A DNA stretch of 64,000 nt from Litorivita sp050633545 (GTDB lineage: Bacteria > Pseudomonadota > Alphaproteobacteria > Rhodobacterales > Rhodobacteraceae). Below, piece by piece: positions 41,989-51,169 of the stretch (position 1 is its first letter; the number at the start of each line of letters is the position of its first letter). The stretch spans positions 372,001 to 436,000 of the forward strand of contig JBOEGS010000004.1 in assembly GCA_050633545.1 (NCBI GenBank). Reading direction: 5' to 3'. Under the pieces are notes generated by a model. That model was not told the origin of the DNA and made no database searches. It was given only the letters and a program-made list of their open reading frames with translations. Position numbers and translations under genes: made by a program.

Positions 41989-43377
41989 GTGAAATATATC
42001 TCGACCCGTGGCTCCGCGCCGATCCTGAGTTTTGAAGAAGCGATGTTGTCGGGGCTGGCCCGTGATGGCGGCCTTTACCTGCCCGAGAGCATCCCGACGC
42101 TCAGCCACGCAGACATCGCCGCCCTGTCGGGCCTGCCCTATGAAGAGGTGGCCTTTCGCATCATGCGCCCCTTCATCGGCGAGACCTTCACCGACGACGA
42201 ATTTGCCGAGATCATCGCCAAAGCCTATGCCGGTTTCGGCCATGACGCGCGCGCGCCCATGGTGCAACTGGCGGAAAACCATTTCCTTTTGGAGCTGTTC
42301 CACGGGCCTACATTGGCGTTCAAAGATTTCGCAATGCAGCTCATCGGGCAATTGTTCCAAGCCTCGCTCAAGCGCTCCGGCAACCGCGTCACCATCGTCG
42401 GGGCCACATCGGGCGATACCGGATCGGCTGCCATCGAAGCCTTTCGCGGGCTGGATGCGGTGGATGTGTTTATCCTTTATCCCCATGGCCGTGTCTCCGA
42501 GGTGCAGCGCCGCCAGATGACCACCCCCAATGAGAGCAATGTGCATGCTTTGGCGATGGACGGGCATTTCGACGATTGCCAAGCGCGGGTCAAGGACATG
42601 TTCAACGACTTCGACTTCCGCGATGGCGTGCGCCTTGCGGGGGTCAATTCGATCAACTGGGCGCGGGTTCTGGCGCAGGTGGTCTATTATTTCTCCTCCG
42701 CCGTCAGCCTCGGTGCGCCGCACCGCAAGGTCAGCTTTACCGTCCCGACCGGCAATTTCGGCGATATCTTTGCGGGCTATATTGCCAAACGCATGGGGCT
42801 TCCGATCGAGCAACTCGTCGTGGCGACGAACCAGAACGACATTTTGCATCGCTGCCTTGCCACGGGCGAATACCGTCCGGACGGCGTGATCCCCTCGATC
42901 AGCCCCTCGATGGATATTCAGGTCTCCTCCAACTTCGAGCGCGCCTTGTTCTATGCCTATGGCGGCGACGGGGCGGCGATTTCGGCGCTTATGGAGGAGT
43001 TGCAGCAAGGTGGCTTCAACGTCAGCCAAGGCGCGCGAGAGGCATTGGCCGAAACCTTTAATTCGGGCCGCGTTTCCGAAGAGGATACATTGGCCACCAT
43101 TCGCGATACATTCGCGCGCACCGGCGAATTGCTATGCCCCCATAGCGCCGTCGGCGTGCAGGTCGCCAATGCGCAGCGGATCGGCCATACCCCGATGATC
43201 ACGCTGGCGACGGCCCATCCCGCCAAATTCCCCGATGCTGTGAAAACCGCCTCGGGGCAGCATCCCGCATTGCCCCTGCGCATGGCCGATCTGTTTGACC
43301 GCGAAGAGCGCGTCACCCGCATCGGCAATGACCTTGGCGCTATTGAAACCTTGATCCGCGAGCGTATTGCCCTTTGA
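41989..43377 (+). CDS. thrC: ThrC, threonine synthase
   Basis: 462 aa, long (alphaproteobacterial) threonine synthase. The PLP lysine is in LAFKDFAMQ at K112, followed by TSGDTGSAAIEAF and the phosphate-binding region GVNSINWARVLAQVVYYF and SFTVPTGNFGDIFAGYIAKRM. It converts O-phosphohomoserine to threonine. The GTG start lies one base after the surf1 stop, so the gene follows the cox cluster closely, and its stop overlaps the M16 protease start. Confidence 0.96.
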   Translation: MKYISTRGSAPILSFEEAMLSGLARDGGLYLPESIPTLSHADIAALSGLPYEEVAFRIMRPFIGETFTDDEFAEIIAKAYAGFGHDARAPMVQLAENHFLLELFHGPTLAFKDFAMQLIGQLFQASLKRSGNRVTIVGATSGDTGSAAIEAFRGLDAVDVFILYPHGRVSEVQRRQMTTPNESNVHALAMDGHFDDCQARVKDMFNDFDFRDGVRLAGVNSINWARVLAQVVYYFSSAVSLGAPHRKVSFTVPTGNFGDIFAGYIAKRMGLPIEQLVVATNQNDILHRCLATGEYRPDGVIPSISPSMDIQVSSNFERALFYAYGGDGAAISALMEELQQGGFNVSQGAREALAETFNSGRVSEEDTLATIRDTFARTGELLCPHSAVGVQVANAQRIGHTPMITLATAHPAKFPDAVKTASGQHPALPLRMADLFDREERVTRIGNDLGAIETLIRERIAL

Positions 43378-44636
43378 CCGTCGAACTTCACACCCTGTCC
43401 AATGGGTTCCGTATCGTTACCGAAACCATGCCGGGATTGGAGAGCGCATCAATTGGCATCTGGGTGACCGCAGGCGGGCGCGACGAGCGGGCCGAGCAAA
43501 ACGGCGTGGCGCATTTCCTCGAACATATGGCGTTCAAGGGCACGGCGCGGCGCACGGCCTTGCAAATCGCCGAATCCATTGAGGATGTCGGCGGCTATAT
43601 CAATGCCTACACCAGCCGCGAATCCACGGCCTATTACGCGCGGGTTCTGCGCGCCGATGTGCCGCTCGCTTTGGATGTGATTGCGGACATCTTGCGTAAT
43701 CCGGCCTTTGACGAGGCCGAGATCGAGGTTGAGCGCAGCGTGATCTTGCAAGAGATCGGACAGGCACTTGATACGCCCGACGACGTGATTTTCGACTGGC
43801 TGCAAGAAGAAGCCTATGGCGATCATCCCATGGGCCGCACGATCCTTGGCCCCGCCGAGCGGGTGCGTGCCTTTGGCCGTTCTGATCTCGAAGGCTTCGT
43901 GGCGCAGCATTACGGCCCCGGAAATATGATCCTTGCGGCTGCGGGCGCGGTGGATCACGCGGCTTTGGTCGCCGAGGCAGAAAAGCTGTTTGGCGATATG
44001 ACCCCCGTCGCGCCGCGCGCGCCCGAAACCGCGGTTTGGGTGGGCGGCGAGATGCGGCAGGAAAAAACCCTCGAGCAGACCCATTTCGCCCTGGGCGTCG
44101 AGGGGCCCGATTACCGCGACGAGATGATCTATACGGCGCAGATTTATTCCTCGGCACTGGGCGGCGGGATGTCCTCGCGCCTGTTTCAGGAAATCCGCGA
44201 GAAACGCGGGCTGTGCTACACGATTTTTGCCCAAACCGGCGCCTATTCCGATGGCGGGATGATGACCATCTATGCGGGCACCAGCCCCGAGATGATGGGC
44301 GAGTTGGCAAACATCACCATCGACGAGATGAAGCGCGCCGCCGATGACATGAGCGCGCCCGAAGTCGCCCGCGCCCGCGCACAGATGAAGGCGGGGATGC
44401 TGATGGGGCTTGAGGGCCCGTCGAACCGCGCCGAGCGTCTGGCGCGGATGATCCAGATCTGGAACCGCGTGCCGGAATTGTCCGAGATCGTCGAGCGGAT
44501 CGACAATGTGACCACCGGAGATGTGAAGGCCTTTGCCGGCGAAATGGCGCAAAACGCCAAATTCGCCTTGGCGCAATACGGCCAGCTCAGCCACGCGGCG
44601 ACATTGACCGATCTAGAAGCGCGGCGTCGCGGCTGA
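43374..44636 (+). CDS. M16-family zinc protease (processing-peptidase-like)
   Basis: 420 aa, the single-module pitrilysin family. The zinc site HFLEH begins at H47, and the third ligand Glu lies about 75 residues on in EVERSVILQEIG. The second half (LSEIVERIDNVTTGDVKAFA) is the inactive M16 C domain. Alphaproteobacterial members resemble the mitochondrial processing peptidase. TTG start overlaps the thrC stop. ATG starts downstream are less likely because MTVELHTLSNGFRIV fits the family N-terminus. Confidence 0.93.
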   Translation: MTVELHTLSNGFRIVTETMPGLESASIGIWVTAGGRDERAEQNGVAHFLEHMAFKGTARRTALQIAESIEDVGGYINAYTSRESTAYYARVLRADVPLALDVIADILRNPAFDEAEIEVERSVILQEIGQALDTPDDVIFDWLQEEAYGDHPMGRTILGPAERVRAFGRSDLEGFVAQHYGPGNMILAAAGAVDHAALVAEAEKLFGDMTPVAPRAPETAVWVGGEMRQEKTLEQTHFALGVEGPDYRDEMIYTAQIYSSALGGGMSSRLFQEIREKRGLCYTIFAQTGAYSDGGMMTIYAGTSPEMMGELANITIDEMKRAADDMSAPEVARARAQMKAGMLMGLEGPSNRAERLARMIQIWNRVPELSEIVERIDNVTTGDVKAFAGEMAQNAKFALAQYGQLSHAATLTDLEARRRG

Positions 44637-45220
44637 TGGTGTTCGCGCGGCGTAAAATCCGCATCGAGACCGAGCGGCTGACGCTGCGCACACCGGTGCA
44701 TGGCGATTTTCGCGCATGGGTCGAGGCGCGCCAAGACAGCCGCGATTTTTTGGCCCCTTGGGAGCCAGTGTGGGCCAAGGATCACCTGTCGCGTAAGGGG
44801 TTTACCAACCGCGTCTATTGGGCGCAGCGTTCGGTGGCCAGCGGCTCGGCTGTGCCGCTTTTCTTGCTGCGCCGCGAGGATCAGGCGCTGTTGGGGGCGA
44901 TCACGCTCGACAATATCCGCCGTGGCCCCGCGCAGGCGGGGACATTGGGCTATTGGATATCGCAGGCGCATGCGCGCAAAGGCTATATGCGCGAGGCGCT
45001 GACCGCCGTGGTGCATCACGCCTTCACGCAGCTTGATTTGAGCCGTCTGGAGGCCGCCTGCCTGCCCGAAAACACGCCGTCGCGTGGCCTGCTCGAAAAA
45101 TCCGGTTTCAAATACGAGGGCGTGGCGCAAAGCTATTTGCAGATCGACAACCGGTGGCGCACGCATGTTCTTTATGCCGCGCTGCGGATGGACCGGCGCG
45201 GGCGCACCGACGCGGGCTGA
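44636..45220 (+). CDS. RimJ/RimL-type GNAT N-acetyltransferase
   Basis: 194 aa. The N-terminus IETERLTLRTPVHGDFRAW is the RimJ/L family start, followed by the WAKDHL region and the acetyl-CoA binding segment HARKGYMREALTAVVHHAF, and the C-terminal LEAACLPENTPSRGLLEKSGFKYEGVAQSY. It acetylates alpha-amino groups (RimJ acts on ribosomal protein S5). Target here not determined. The ATG overlaps the M16 stop. Confidence 0.86.
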   Translation: MVFARRKIRIETERLTLRTPVHGDFRAWVEARQDSRDFLAPWEPVWAKDHLSRKGFTNRVYWAQRSVASGSAVPLFLLRREDQALLGAITLDNIRRGPAQAGTLGYWISQAHARKGYMREALTAVVHHAFTQLDLSRLEAACLPENTPSRGLLEKSGFKYEGVAQSYLQIDNRWRTHVLYAALRMDRRGRTDAG

Positions 45221-45301
45221 GCGCCGTTTTGGTTTGCTTGGGCTATGGCTTGCGGCGGTCGGTCGCGATAGGCTGCGCGAGAATGTGAGGAGCCTAGACC
45301 C

Positions 45302-46744
45302 ATGATCGAGCCGCCCCTGTCCCCCGCAGACGCAAAATTTGTGGCGCAGTTGCGCGCGCTCTTGCCTGCGGAGTGTTTTCGCGATGTGAGCGCTGCCTAT
45401 CTCGAAGAGCCGCGCGGGCGTTGGCAAGGCCAAGCGGGGGCCGTCGTGGCGCCGTCGACGGCGGCGCAGGTCTCCAGCTTGATGAAAGCCTGCCACGAGG
45501 CGCGCGTCGGGGTGGTGCCCTATGGCGGCGGCACGGGTTTGGTCGGCGGGCAAGTCATGCCGCAGGGCGGCGCAGAGCAGCCGCCCGCGCCGATTTTGCT
45601 CTCACTTGAGCGCATGCGCACGGTGCGCGCCATCTATGCCGAAGAAAACGTGATGGTGGTCGAAGCGGGCGCCATTTTGCAAGACATCCACGAGGCCGCC
45701 GAAGCCGTGGATCGGCTTTTTCCGCTCACGATTGCGGCCAAAGGATCGGCGCGGATCGGCGGCAATCTGGCGACCAATGCGGGGGGCGTGAATGTGCTGC
45801 GCTACGGCAATGCGCGCGATTTGTGTTTGGGGCTGGAGGTGGTTTTGGCCGACGGGCGCATTTGGAATGGGCTGAGCCGTCTGCGCAAGGATAACACCGG
45901 ATATGATCTGCGCCATTTGATGATCGGCTCCGAGGGCAGCTTGGGGGTGATCACCGCCGCGGCGCTCAAGCTTGTACCGCGTCCGGCGGGCGAGGGCACG
46001 GCGCTTATGGCGGTGCACGATCCGGCGGCGGCTTTGGCCTTGCTGGGGTTGGCGCGCGACCAGATGGGCGAGGGGGTCAGCGCCTTTGAGTTGATCCACC
46101 GCGCGGGATTGGAGTTCTTGGCGCAAACCCTGCCTGACGTGCGATTGCCCTTTGCCGAGGTGCCGGAGTGGTTCGTGTTGGTCGATGTCGGATTGGCGGC
46201 AGGGCTGGAGCCGCAAGCGGCGCTGGAGGCGCTTTTTGTGGCGGGGATGGACGCGGGATTGGTCACGGACGGGCTTATCGCGCAAAGCGAGGCGCAGAGG
46301 CACGCCTTTTGGGAGGTGCGCGAGCAGATCCCCGAGGCCAACCGCCGCATCGGTGCGATTTCCAGCCATGATATTTCCCTGCCGCTCAGCGCGATTGCGT
46401 CTTTTATTCCGCAAGCGACGGCAGCCTTGGCGGAGCTTGGCGATTTTCGGATCAATTGCTTTGGTCATCTGGGCGACGGGAACCTGCATTTCAACGTCTT
46501 CCCGCCGCAAGGCGGTGATAAGTCCGATTCTGCGCATCTACGCGACCGGATCAAAACCTGCGTGCATGATATCGTGCACCAGATGGATGGGTCCGTCAGT
46601 GCAGAGCATGGTATCGGGCGGCTCAAGACCGGCGATCTGGCACGCTATGGTGATCCGGTGAAATTGGAGATGATGCTGGCGATCAAGAGGGCGCTTGATC
46701 CACGCGGTATTCTAAATCCGGGCGCGGTATTGCCGGTGGTTTGA
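45302..46744 (+). CDS. FAD-binding dehydrogenase, D-2-hydroxyglutarate dehydrogenase-like
   Basis: 480 aa, PCMH/VAO FAD fold. The FAD segment PYGGGTGLVGGQVMPQ (about 76-91), GGNLATNAGGVNVLRYGNARDLCLGLEVVLADG and IGSEGSLGVITAAALKL are the family hallmarks. The C-terminal half has HLGDGNLHFNVFPP and SAEHGIGRLKTGDLARYGDPVKLEMMLAIKRALDPRGILNPGAVL, diagnostic of D-2-hydroxyglutarate/D-lactate dehydrogenases. It would oxidise a D-2-hydroxyacid and pass electrons to an acceptor. Substrate not fixed by sequence alone. Confidence 0.85.
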   Translation: MIEPPLSPADAKFVAQLRALLPAECFRDVSAAYLEEPRGRWQGQAGAVVAPSTAAQVSSLMKACHEARVGVVPYGGGTGLVGGQVMPQGGAEQPPAPILLSLERMRTVRAIYAEENVMVVEAGAILQDIHEAAEAVDRLFPLTIAAKGSARIGGNLATNAGGVNVLRYGNARDLCLGLEVVLADGRIWNGLSRLRKDNTGYDLRHLMIGSEGSLGVITAAALKLVPRPAGEGTALMAVHDPAAALALLGLARDQMGEGVSAFELIHRAGLEFLAQTLPDVRLPFAEVPEWFVLVDVGLAAGLEPQAALEALFVAGMDAGLVTDGLIAQSEAQRHAFWEVREQIPEANRRIGAISSHDISLPLSAIASFIPQATAALAELGDFRINCFGHLGDGNLHFNVFPPQGGDKSDSAHLRDRIKTCVHDIVHQMDGSVSAEHGIGRLKTGDLARYGDPVKLEMMLAIKRALDPRGILNPGAVLPVV

Positions 46745-46792
46745 ACTTTGTGATTTTGGTGAAGAGCGCGCTTTAGTATTTTGTAATACATC

Positions 46793-46829
46793 AAAAAATT
46801 GCGCCTCGCCATGTAGGGGGGCGAGGCGC
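46793..46829 (-). terminator. Terminator after apt
   Basis: Perfect 10-bp stem GCGCCTCGCC / GGCGAGGCGC followed on the minus strand by six T. It ends the apt/mtnP transcript; it also lies beyond the end of the plus-strand FAD gene. Confidence 0.85.
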
Positions 46830-46919
46830 GATGTGATCCGAAGATCGTGCAAGCGGCCGATTCTGGATCGGCTGCTCTGTTATGGCGTGATAATGATTAA
46901 CGCAGCGTAAGTATGAGGT

Positions 46920-47450
46920 CTAGGCGCCGCTGTAAGAGCATAGCGCTTCGATTTCGATCCCCATGGCTTCGAGCCGCGCCCGTCCGCCCAGATCGGGCAG
47001 GTCAATCACAAAGGCACAGCCGACGATCTCGCCGCCCAAGCGCTCGACCAATTTGATCCCCGCCTCGGCGGTGCCGCCCGTGGCCAAGAGATCATCCACG
47101 ATCAAAACGCGCTCGCCGGCAGTGATCGCATCGTCATGCAGCTCTACCGTGGCTTCGCCATATTCCAATGTGTAGTCTTGCGAAATCACCTTGCCGGGCA
47201 GCTTTCCTGCCTTGCGCACGGGGACAAATCCGACAGACAATTGATGCGCGATGGCGCCGCCGAGGATAAACCCGCGTGCCTCCAGACCGACCACCTTGTC
47301 GATTGGGCGACCGGCATAGGGGTGCACCATCTGGTCCACCGCCATGCGAAATCCGCGTGGATCGGCGAAAAGCGTGGTCACATCGCGGAACATGATCCCC
47401 TTGTGTGGAAAATCCGGGATGGTGCGGATGTAGTCTTGGACGGATGCCAT
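46920..47450 (-). CDS. apt: Apt, adenine phosphoribosyltransferase
   Basis: 176 aa, normal length. The PRPP motif is VLIVDDLLATGGTAEAGIKLVERLG, with PDFPHKGIMFRDVTTLFADP and GLEARGFILGGAIAHQLSVGFVPVRKAGKLPGK as the family N-terminal signatures. It salvages adenine to AMP in the cytosol. Together with mtnP, whose product also frees adenine from methylthioadenosine, it forms a purine and sulfur salvage pair. Confidence 0.96.
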   Translation of the reverse strand: MASVQDYIRTIPDFPHKGIMFRDVTTLFADPRGFRMAVDQMVHPYAGRPIDKVVGLEARGFILGGAIAHQLSVGFVPVRKAGKLPGKVISQDYTLEYGEATVELHDDAITAGERVLIVDDLLATGGTAEAGIKLVERLGGEIVGCAFVIDLPDLGGRARLEAMGIEIEALCSYSGA

Positions 47451-47460
47451 GTCGGGCCTT

Positions 47461-47619
47461 TCAACGTAAGATGCCCGATGTGGCTATCACGGGGCGAAAG
47501 CCCGCGACAAGGGCGAAGGGGGCTTCGCTGATGGTCGCGCGCCCCGTATTGCGCAGGCGGGCGACGGTACGGCCGAGCGCGGCCAACACCCGCGCCACGC
47601 AAGAGGCGGCCCATGTCAT
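47461..47619 (-). CDS. Possible 52-aa ORF between mtnP and apt
   Basis: An open frame of 52 codons between the mtnP stop and apt start, beginning MTWAASCVARVLAALG and ending TSGILR. It has no clear ribosome site (GGAAC only) and no recognised family. The gap is 196 bp and the frame would fill most of it. It may be a small peptide coupled to mtnP or chance in GC-rich DNA. Confidence 0.25.
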   Translation of the reverse strand: MTWAASCVARVLAALGRTVARLRNTGRATISEAPFALVAGFRPVIATSGILR

Positions 47620-47646
47620 GTTCCGTTTTGTGCACAGATCGGCCGG

Positions 47647-48555
47647 TCAGGCGCGCAAGACGCGCCCCGCCACGGCGTCGAGTTTTGCCACCAAGGCCGG
47701 ATCGCGGGCCTCGGGGCTGGTCATAATGCCGAATTCGAGGGCGCGGTCGCATCCGTGCGGGCAAGGCGCGCGCGCCGCGCCGAGGCGGGCGGGCATTTGC
47801 GCCACAAGATCGCGGGCCTTGGCGGCGTTTCCGGTCAGCGTGGCGATGATCTGGGCGATATCGACCTCTCCGTGATCGGGGTGCCAGCTGTCGTAATCGG
47901 TGATCATGGCGATGGATGCATAACAGATTTCCGCCTCGCGGGCCAATTTGGCCTCGGGCATATTTGTCATCCCGATGACATCCGCGCCCCAGACCTCGCG
48001 ATACATTTTGCTTTCGGCGAGGGTGGAGAACTGCGGGCCTTCCATGGCAAGATATGTGCCGCCCATATGGACGTTGATATCGAGCGATTTCGCCGCCTCA
48101 TGCGCGGCTTGTGACAGGCGAGGGCAGGTCGGATGCGCCAAGGATACATGGCCGACGCAGCCGGTGCCAAAGAAGCTTTTCTCGCGTGCGAAAGTGCGGT
48201 CAATGAATTGATCTACAATGACAAAATCACCTGGCGCCATGTCTTCGCGAAAGGAGCCGCAAGCCGAAACCGACAAGATATCGGTGACGCCAAGCCGTTT
48301 GAGCGCGTCGATATTGGCGCGGTAGGGCACGGTCGAGGGAGAATGCACATGGCCGCGCCCGTGGCGGGGCAAAAATGCCATTTTCACGCCGTCCAACGTG
48401 CCGGTCAGGATCGCATCCGACGCGGTGCCCCATGGGGTTTGCACCTCTTGCCATGCCGCGTTTTCTAACCCGTCGATCTCGTAAAGGCCGGAGCCGCCGA
48501 TCACGCCGATCACGGTGTCTTGGGTCAAATCGGTGTTCGGGGGGGCGGCGGTCAT
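47647..48555 (-). CDS. mtnP: MtnP, S-methyl-5'-thioadenosine phosphorylase
   Basis: 302 aa. The phosphate-binding N-terminus VIGVIGGSGLYEIDGL, the HGRGHVHSPSTVPYRANI motif, ILSVSACGSFREDMAPGDFVIVDQFIDRT and the AMEGPQFSTLAESKMYREVWGADVIGMTNMPEAKLAREAEICYASIAMITDYDSW motifs place it in the MTAP/PNP family. It splits methylthioadenosine into adenine and methylthioribose-1-phosphate. AGGAGCAAATGTC before ATG 48555 supports the start; a longer frame to 48612 is unsupported. Confidence 0.95.
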   Translation of the reverse strand: MTAAPPNTDLTQDTVIGVIGGSGLYEIDGLENAAWQEVQTPWGTASDAILTGTLDGVKMAFLPRHGRGHVHSPSTVPYRANIDALKRLGVTDILSVSACGSFREDMAPGDFVIVDQFIDRTFAREKSFFGTGCVGHVSLAHPTCPRLSQAAHEAAKSLDINVHMGGTYLAMEGPQFSTLAESKMYREVWGADVIGMTNMPEAKLAREAEICYASIAMITDYDSWHPDHGEVDIAQIIATLTGNAAKARDLVAQMPARLGAARAPCPHGCDRALEFGIMTSPEARDPALVAKLDAVAGRVLRA

Positions 48556-48718
48556 GACATTTGCTCCTGTGCGGTTTGGCACAGTTTTGGCCGCGCAAGG
48601 CCCGATTGGCAACCGCGCGTTTGTGCTCTCACGCCAACTTGAGCGGCCCCCCTAGGCTTTTGCGCGTTCTTGAGCTACACGGCGGGCAAGCTAACAACCC
48701 CACACTGATAGGTGCCCT

Positions 48719-50347
48719 TTGAAACGAGCCATTCTGGCAAGCTTTGCCAACCGCCTCGCCCTTCCCGATTTGCGGCTGATGTCCGAAGAGAAGCTGACGC
48801 TGTCGCGTTTGCGGATCGAGGTCTTGTCGGGTCTGACTGTGGCCTTGGCCCTCGTGCCCGAAGCGGTGGCCTTTGCTTTTGTGGCGGGGGTGCATCCGCT
48901 TGTGGGGCTTTATGCCGCCTTTTTGGTGGGGTTGATCACGGCCTTGATCGGCGGGCGTCCGGGCATGATTTCGGGCGCGACCGGCGCTTTGGCGGTTGTG
49001 ATGGTGGCTTTGGTGGCGCAACACGGGGTCGAATACCTCTTTGCCACGGTGGTTTTGATGGGGATCATTCAGATCGTTGCGGGGGTGATGCGCTGGGGCA
49101 AATTCATCCGGCTGGTGCCGCATCCTGTAATGCTCGGCTTTGTAAACGGTCTGGCGATTGTGATTTTCCTTGCGCAGCTCACGCAATTCAGGGTTCCGGG
49201 CACGGTGGTGCAGGGCGATCACGGCACCACGGGCGGCGTATGGCTGTCGGGCGGACCATTGCTCATGATGCTGGGGCTTGTGGGGGTGACCATGGCGATC
49301 ATCTGGATCATGCCGAAAATCACCCGCGTGATCCCCGCGCCCTTGGCGGGCATCGGGATCACCGCGGCGATTGTGATCGGCTTTGGTCTTGATGTGCCGC
49401 GAGTTGGTGATCTGGCCTCGATCGAGGGCGGTTTGCCTGCGTTCCATATCCCGATGGTCGAGTTCTCTTGGGAGACATTCCAGATTATCTTGCCCTATGC
49501 GGTGATTTTGGCGGCGATCGGTTTGATCGAAAGCCTTTTGACGCTCAACCTTGTGGGCGAGATGACCGGCACACGCGGCGGGGCGAGCCAAGAATGCATT
49601 GCCCAAGGCACGGCCAATGTGGTCACCGGCTTCTTTGGCGGCATGGGCGGATGCGCCATGATCGGCCAGTCGATGATCAACGTGAAATCGGGCGGGCGCA
49701 CGCGGGTTTCGGGGATCGTGGCGGCGCTGTTCTTGCTGCTGTTTATCGTCGTGGCCAGCCCCGCGATTGAGCAAATCCCGCTGGCGGCTTTGGTCGGCGT
49801 GATGTTCATGGTGGTGATCGGCACTTTCGCGTGGAACTCGCTGACCATTTTGCGCCGCGTGCCGCTCAATGATGCCTTTGTGATCATCTTGGTTACGGTT
49901 GTGACGGTCTATTCGGACCTTGCGATTGCCGTCGTCGTCGGGGTGATCGTATCGGCGCTAAACTACGCATGGAACAACGCCAGCCGCATCCACGCCAAGA
50001 GCTACACCACGCCCGAGGGTGCGCGGGTCTATCAAATCCAAGGGCCGCTGTTTTTCGGATCGGCCGAAGGGTTTAACGAACTGTTCGATGTCGCGGATGA
50101 TCCGTCCACGGTGATCGTCGATTTTGCCGATAGCCGTGTGGTGGACCAATCGGCCTTGCAGGCCATTGAGGCCATGGCGGGCAAATACGAGGCCGCCGGC
50201 AAGCAGTTGCAGTTGCGCCATCTGAGCCGCGATTGCCATAAATTGCTGACCAAAGCGGGCCATCTTATGGTCGATAGCGATGATGATCCCGATTACGCGC
50301 TGGCGGTGAACTATTCGGTCAAGACAGGTATTTTGGGCGGACATTAA
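48719..50347 (+). CDS. SulP-family anion transporter with STAS domain
   Basis: 542 aa with about ten to twelve membrane helices, including LSGLTVALALVPEAVAFAFVAGVHPLVGLYAAFLVGLITALIGGRPGMISGATGALAVV (the SulP signature). The C-terminal STAS domain spans about residues 440-540 (VYQIQGPLFFGSAEGFNELFD, VIVDFADSRVVDQSALQAIEAM). SulP proteins carry sulfate, bicarbonate or related anions; bicarbonate:sodium types (BicA) are in this group, and the substrate is not set here. The TTG start (MKRAILASFANRL) is uncertain; ATG 48779 is an alternative. A bidirectional terminator follows. Confidence 0.88.
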   Translation: MKRAILASFANRLALPDLRLMSEEKLTLSRLRIEVLSGLTVALALVPEAVAFAFVAGVHPLVGLYAAFLVGLITALIGGRPGMISGATGALAVVMVALVAQHGVEYLFATVVLMGIIQIVAGVMRWGKFIRLVPHPVMLGFVNGLAIVIFLAQLTQFRVPGTVVQGDHGTTGGVWLSGGPLLMMLGLVGVTMAIIWIMPKITRVIPAPLAGIGITAAIVIGFGLDVPRVGDLASIEGGLPAFHIPMVEFSWETFQIILPYAVILAAIGLIESLLTLNLVGEMTGTRGGASQECIAQGTANVVTGFFGGMGGCAMIGQSMINVKSGGRTRVSGIVAALFLLLFIVVASPAIEQIPLAALVGVMFMVVIGTFAWNSLTILRRVPLNDAFVIILVTVVTVYSDLAIAVVVGVIVSALNYAWNNASRIHAKSYTTPEGARVYQIQGPLFFGSAEGFNELFDVADDPSTVIVDFADSRVVDQSALQAIEAMAGKYEAAGKQLQLRHLSRDCHKLLTKAGHLMVDSDDDPDYALAVNYSVKTGILGGH

Positions 50348-50367
50348 CCCGCGCCTTCGCAGAAATC

Positions 50368-50412
50368 AAAAAGGCCCCGCAAGTCCGGTTGGACCTGCGG
50401 GGCCATTTTTTT
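50368..50412. terminator. Bidirectional terminator between SulP and the flavin-reductase-like gene
   Basis: Stem GGCCCCGCAaGTCC / GGACctGCGGGGCC with A and T runs on both sides (AAAAA before, T7 after). It lies between convergent genes and can serve both. Confidence 0.9.
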
Positions 50413-50429
50413 ATCGTGCGGCGCACAGT

Positions 50430-51017
50430 TTACCGATCGTCAGGGCGGATCAGCGAGAAAATCTCGCGGATCACCGAATAATCCTTATACCCCAACCGTG
50501 TGAGCGGGTTGAATTTGGTGACGTCAAACAACCCGTCGGTCAAACAATCGGGGCGGATATGCACGCCGACGACCTCGCCAAAGATCGCCCAGTTGTCCGC
50601 GCCCTTGAGCCGCAAAATCTCGGTGACGCGGCATTCGAGGCTGGCGGGGGCCGTGGCGACACGCGGGCAATCGATCACGCTGCATTCGGCTTTTTCGGCG
50701 CCCGCATGGGCGAACTCATCAACCTCGCGGGGCAGGGCTTCGGAGGAGGCGTTCATCACATGACGGGCGGAATATTCAACGACATTGGCACAAAAAACGC
50801 CGGTTTCGCGCAGGTTCTCAAGGCTGTCTTTGGCGTTGCCGGACGAAAACATCACCTGCGGCGGCACATAGGCGACAGCGTTGAAAAACGAATAGGGGGC
50901 GAGGTTGTCAAATCCGTCCTTGCTGCGGGTTGATATCCATCCGATCGGGCGCGGCGATACGATGGCATTGAAGGGGCTATGGGGCAGGCCGTGGCCGTCT
51001 TTGGGCTCATAGAACAT
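50430..51017 (-). CDS. Flavin reductase-like protein (DIM6/NTAB family)
   Basis: 195 aa. FMN-binding split-barrel segment: HSPFNAIVSPRPIGWISTRSKDGFDNLAPYSFFNAVAYVPPQVMFSSG, then NLRETGVFCANVVEY and the conserved C-terminal LFDVTKFNPLTRLGYKDYSVI. Such proteins reduce flavin or bind FMN in oxidoreductase systems; the partner is unknown. ATG 51017 (MFYEPKDGHGLPHSPF) fits the family N-terminus, though longer starts exist. Confidence 0.82.
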   Translation of the reverse strand: MFYEPKDGHGLPHSPFNAIVSPRPIGWISTRSKDGFDNLAPYSFFNAVAYVPPQVMFSSGNAKDSLENLRETGVFCANVVEYSARHVMNASSEALPREVDEFAHAGAEKAECSVIDCPRVATAPASLECRVTEILRLKGADNWAIFGEVVGVHIRPDCLTDGLFDVTKFNPLTRLGYKDYSVIREIFSLIRPDDR

Positions 51018-51169
51018 GAATTTATCTGTCTTTCCGGTCGGTTGCATGGGGGACATGCCGTGATTGGACGGGCGCAGCGCGTGAAAACCACATGTATTGG
51101 CGCGACCTGATTGCCCCTCAACTAGCGCCGTGCTAGCCCTGTTTCTAGCGAAATCGTGAGGCATTTGCA

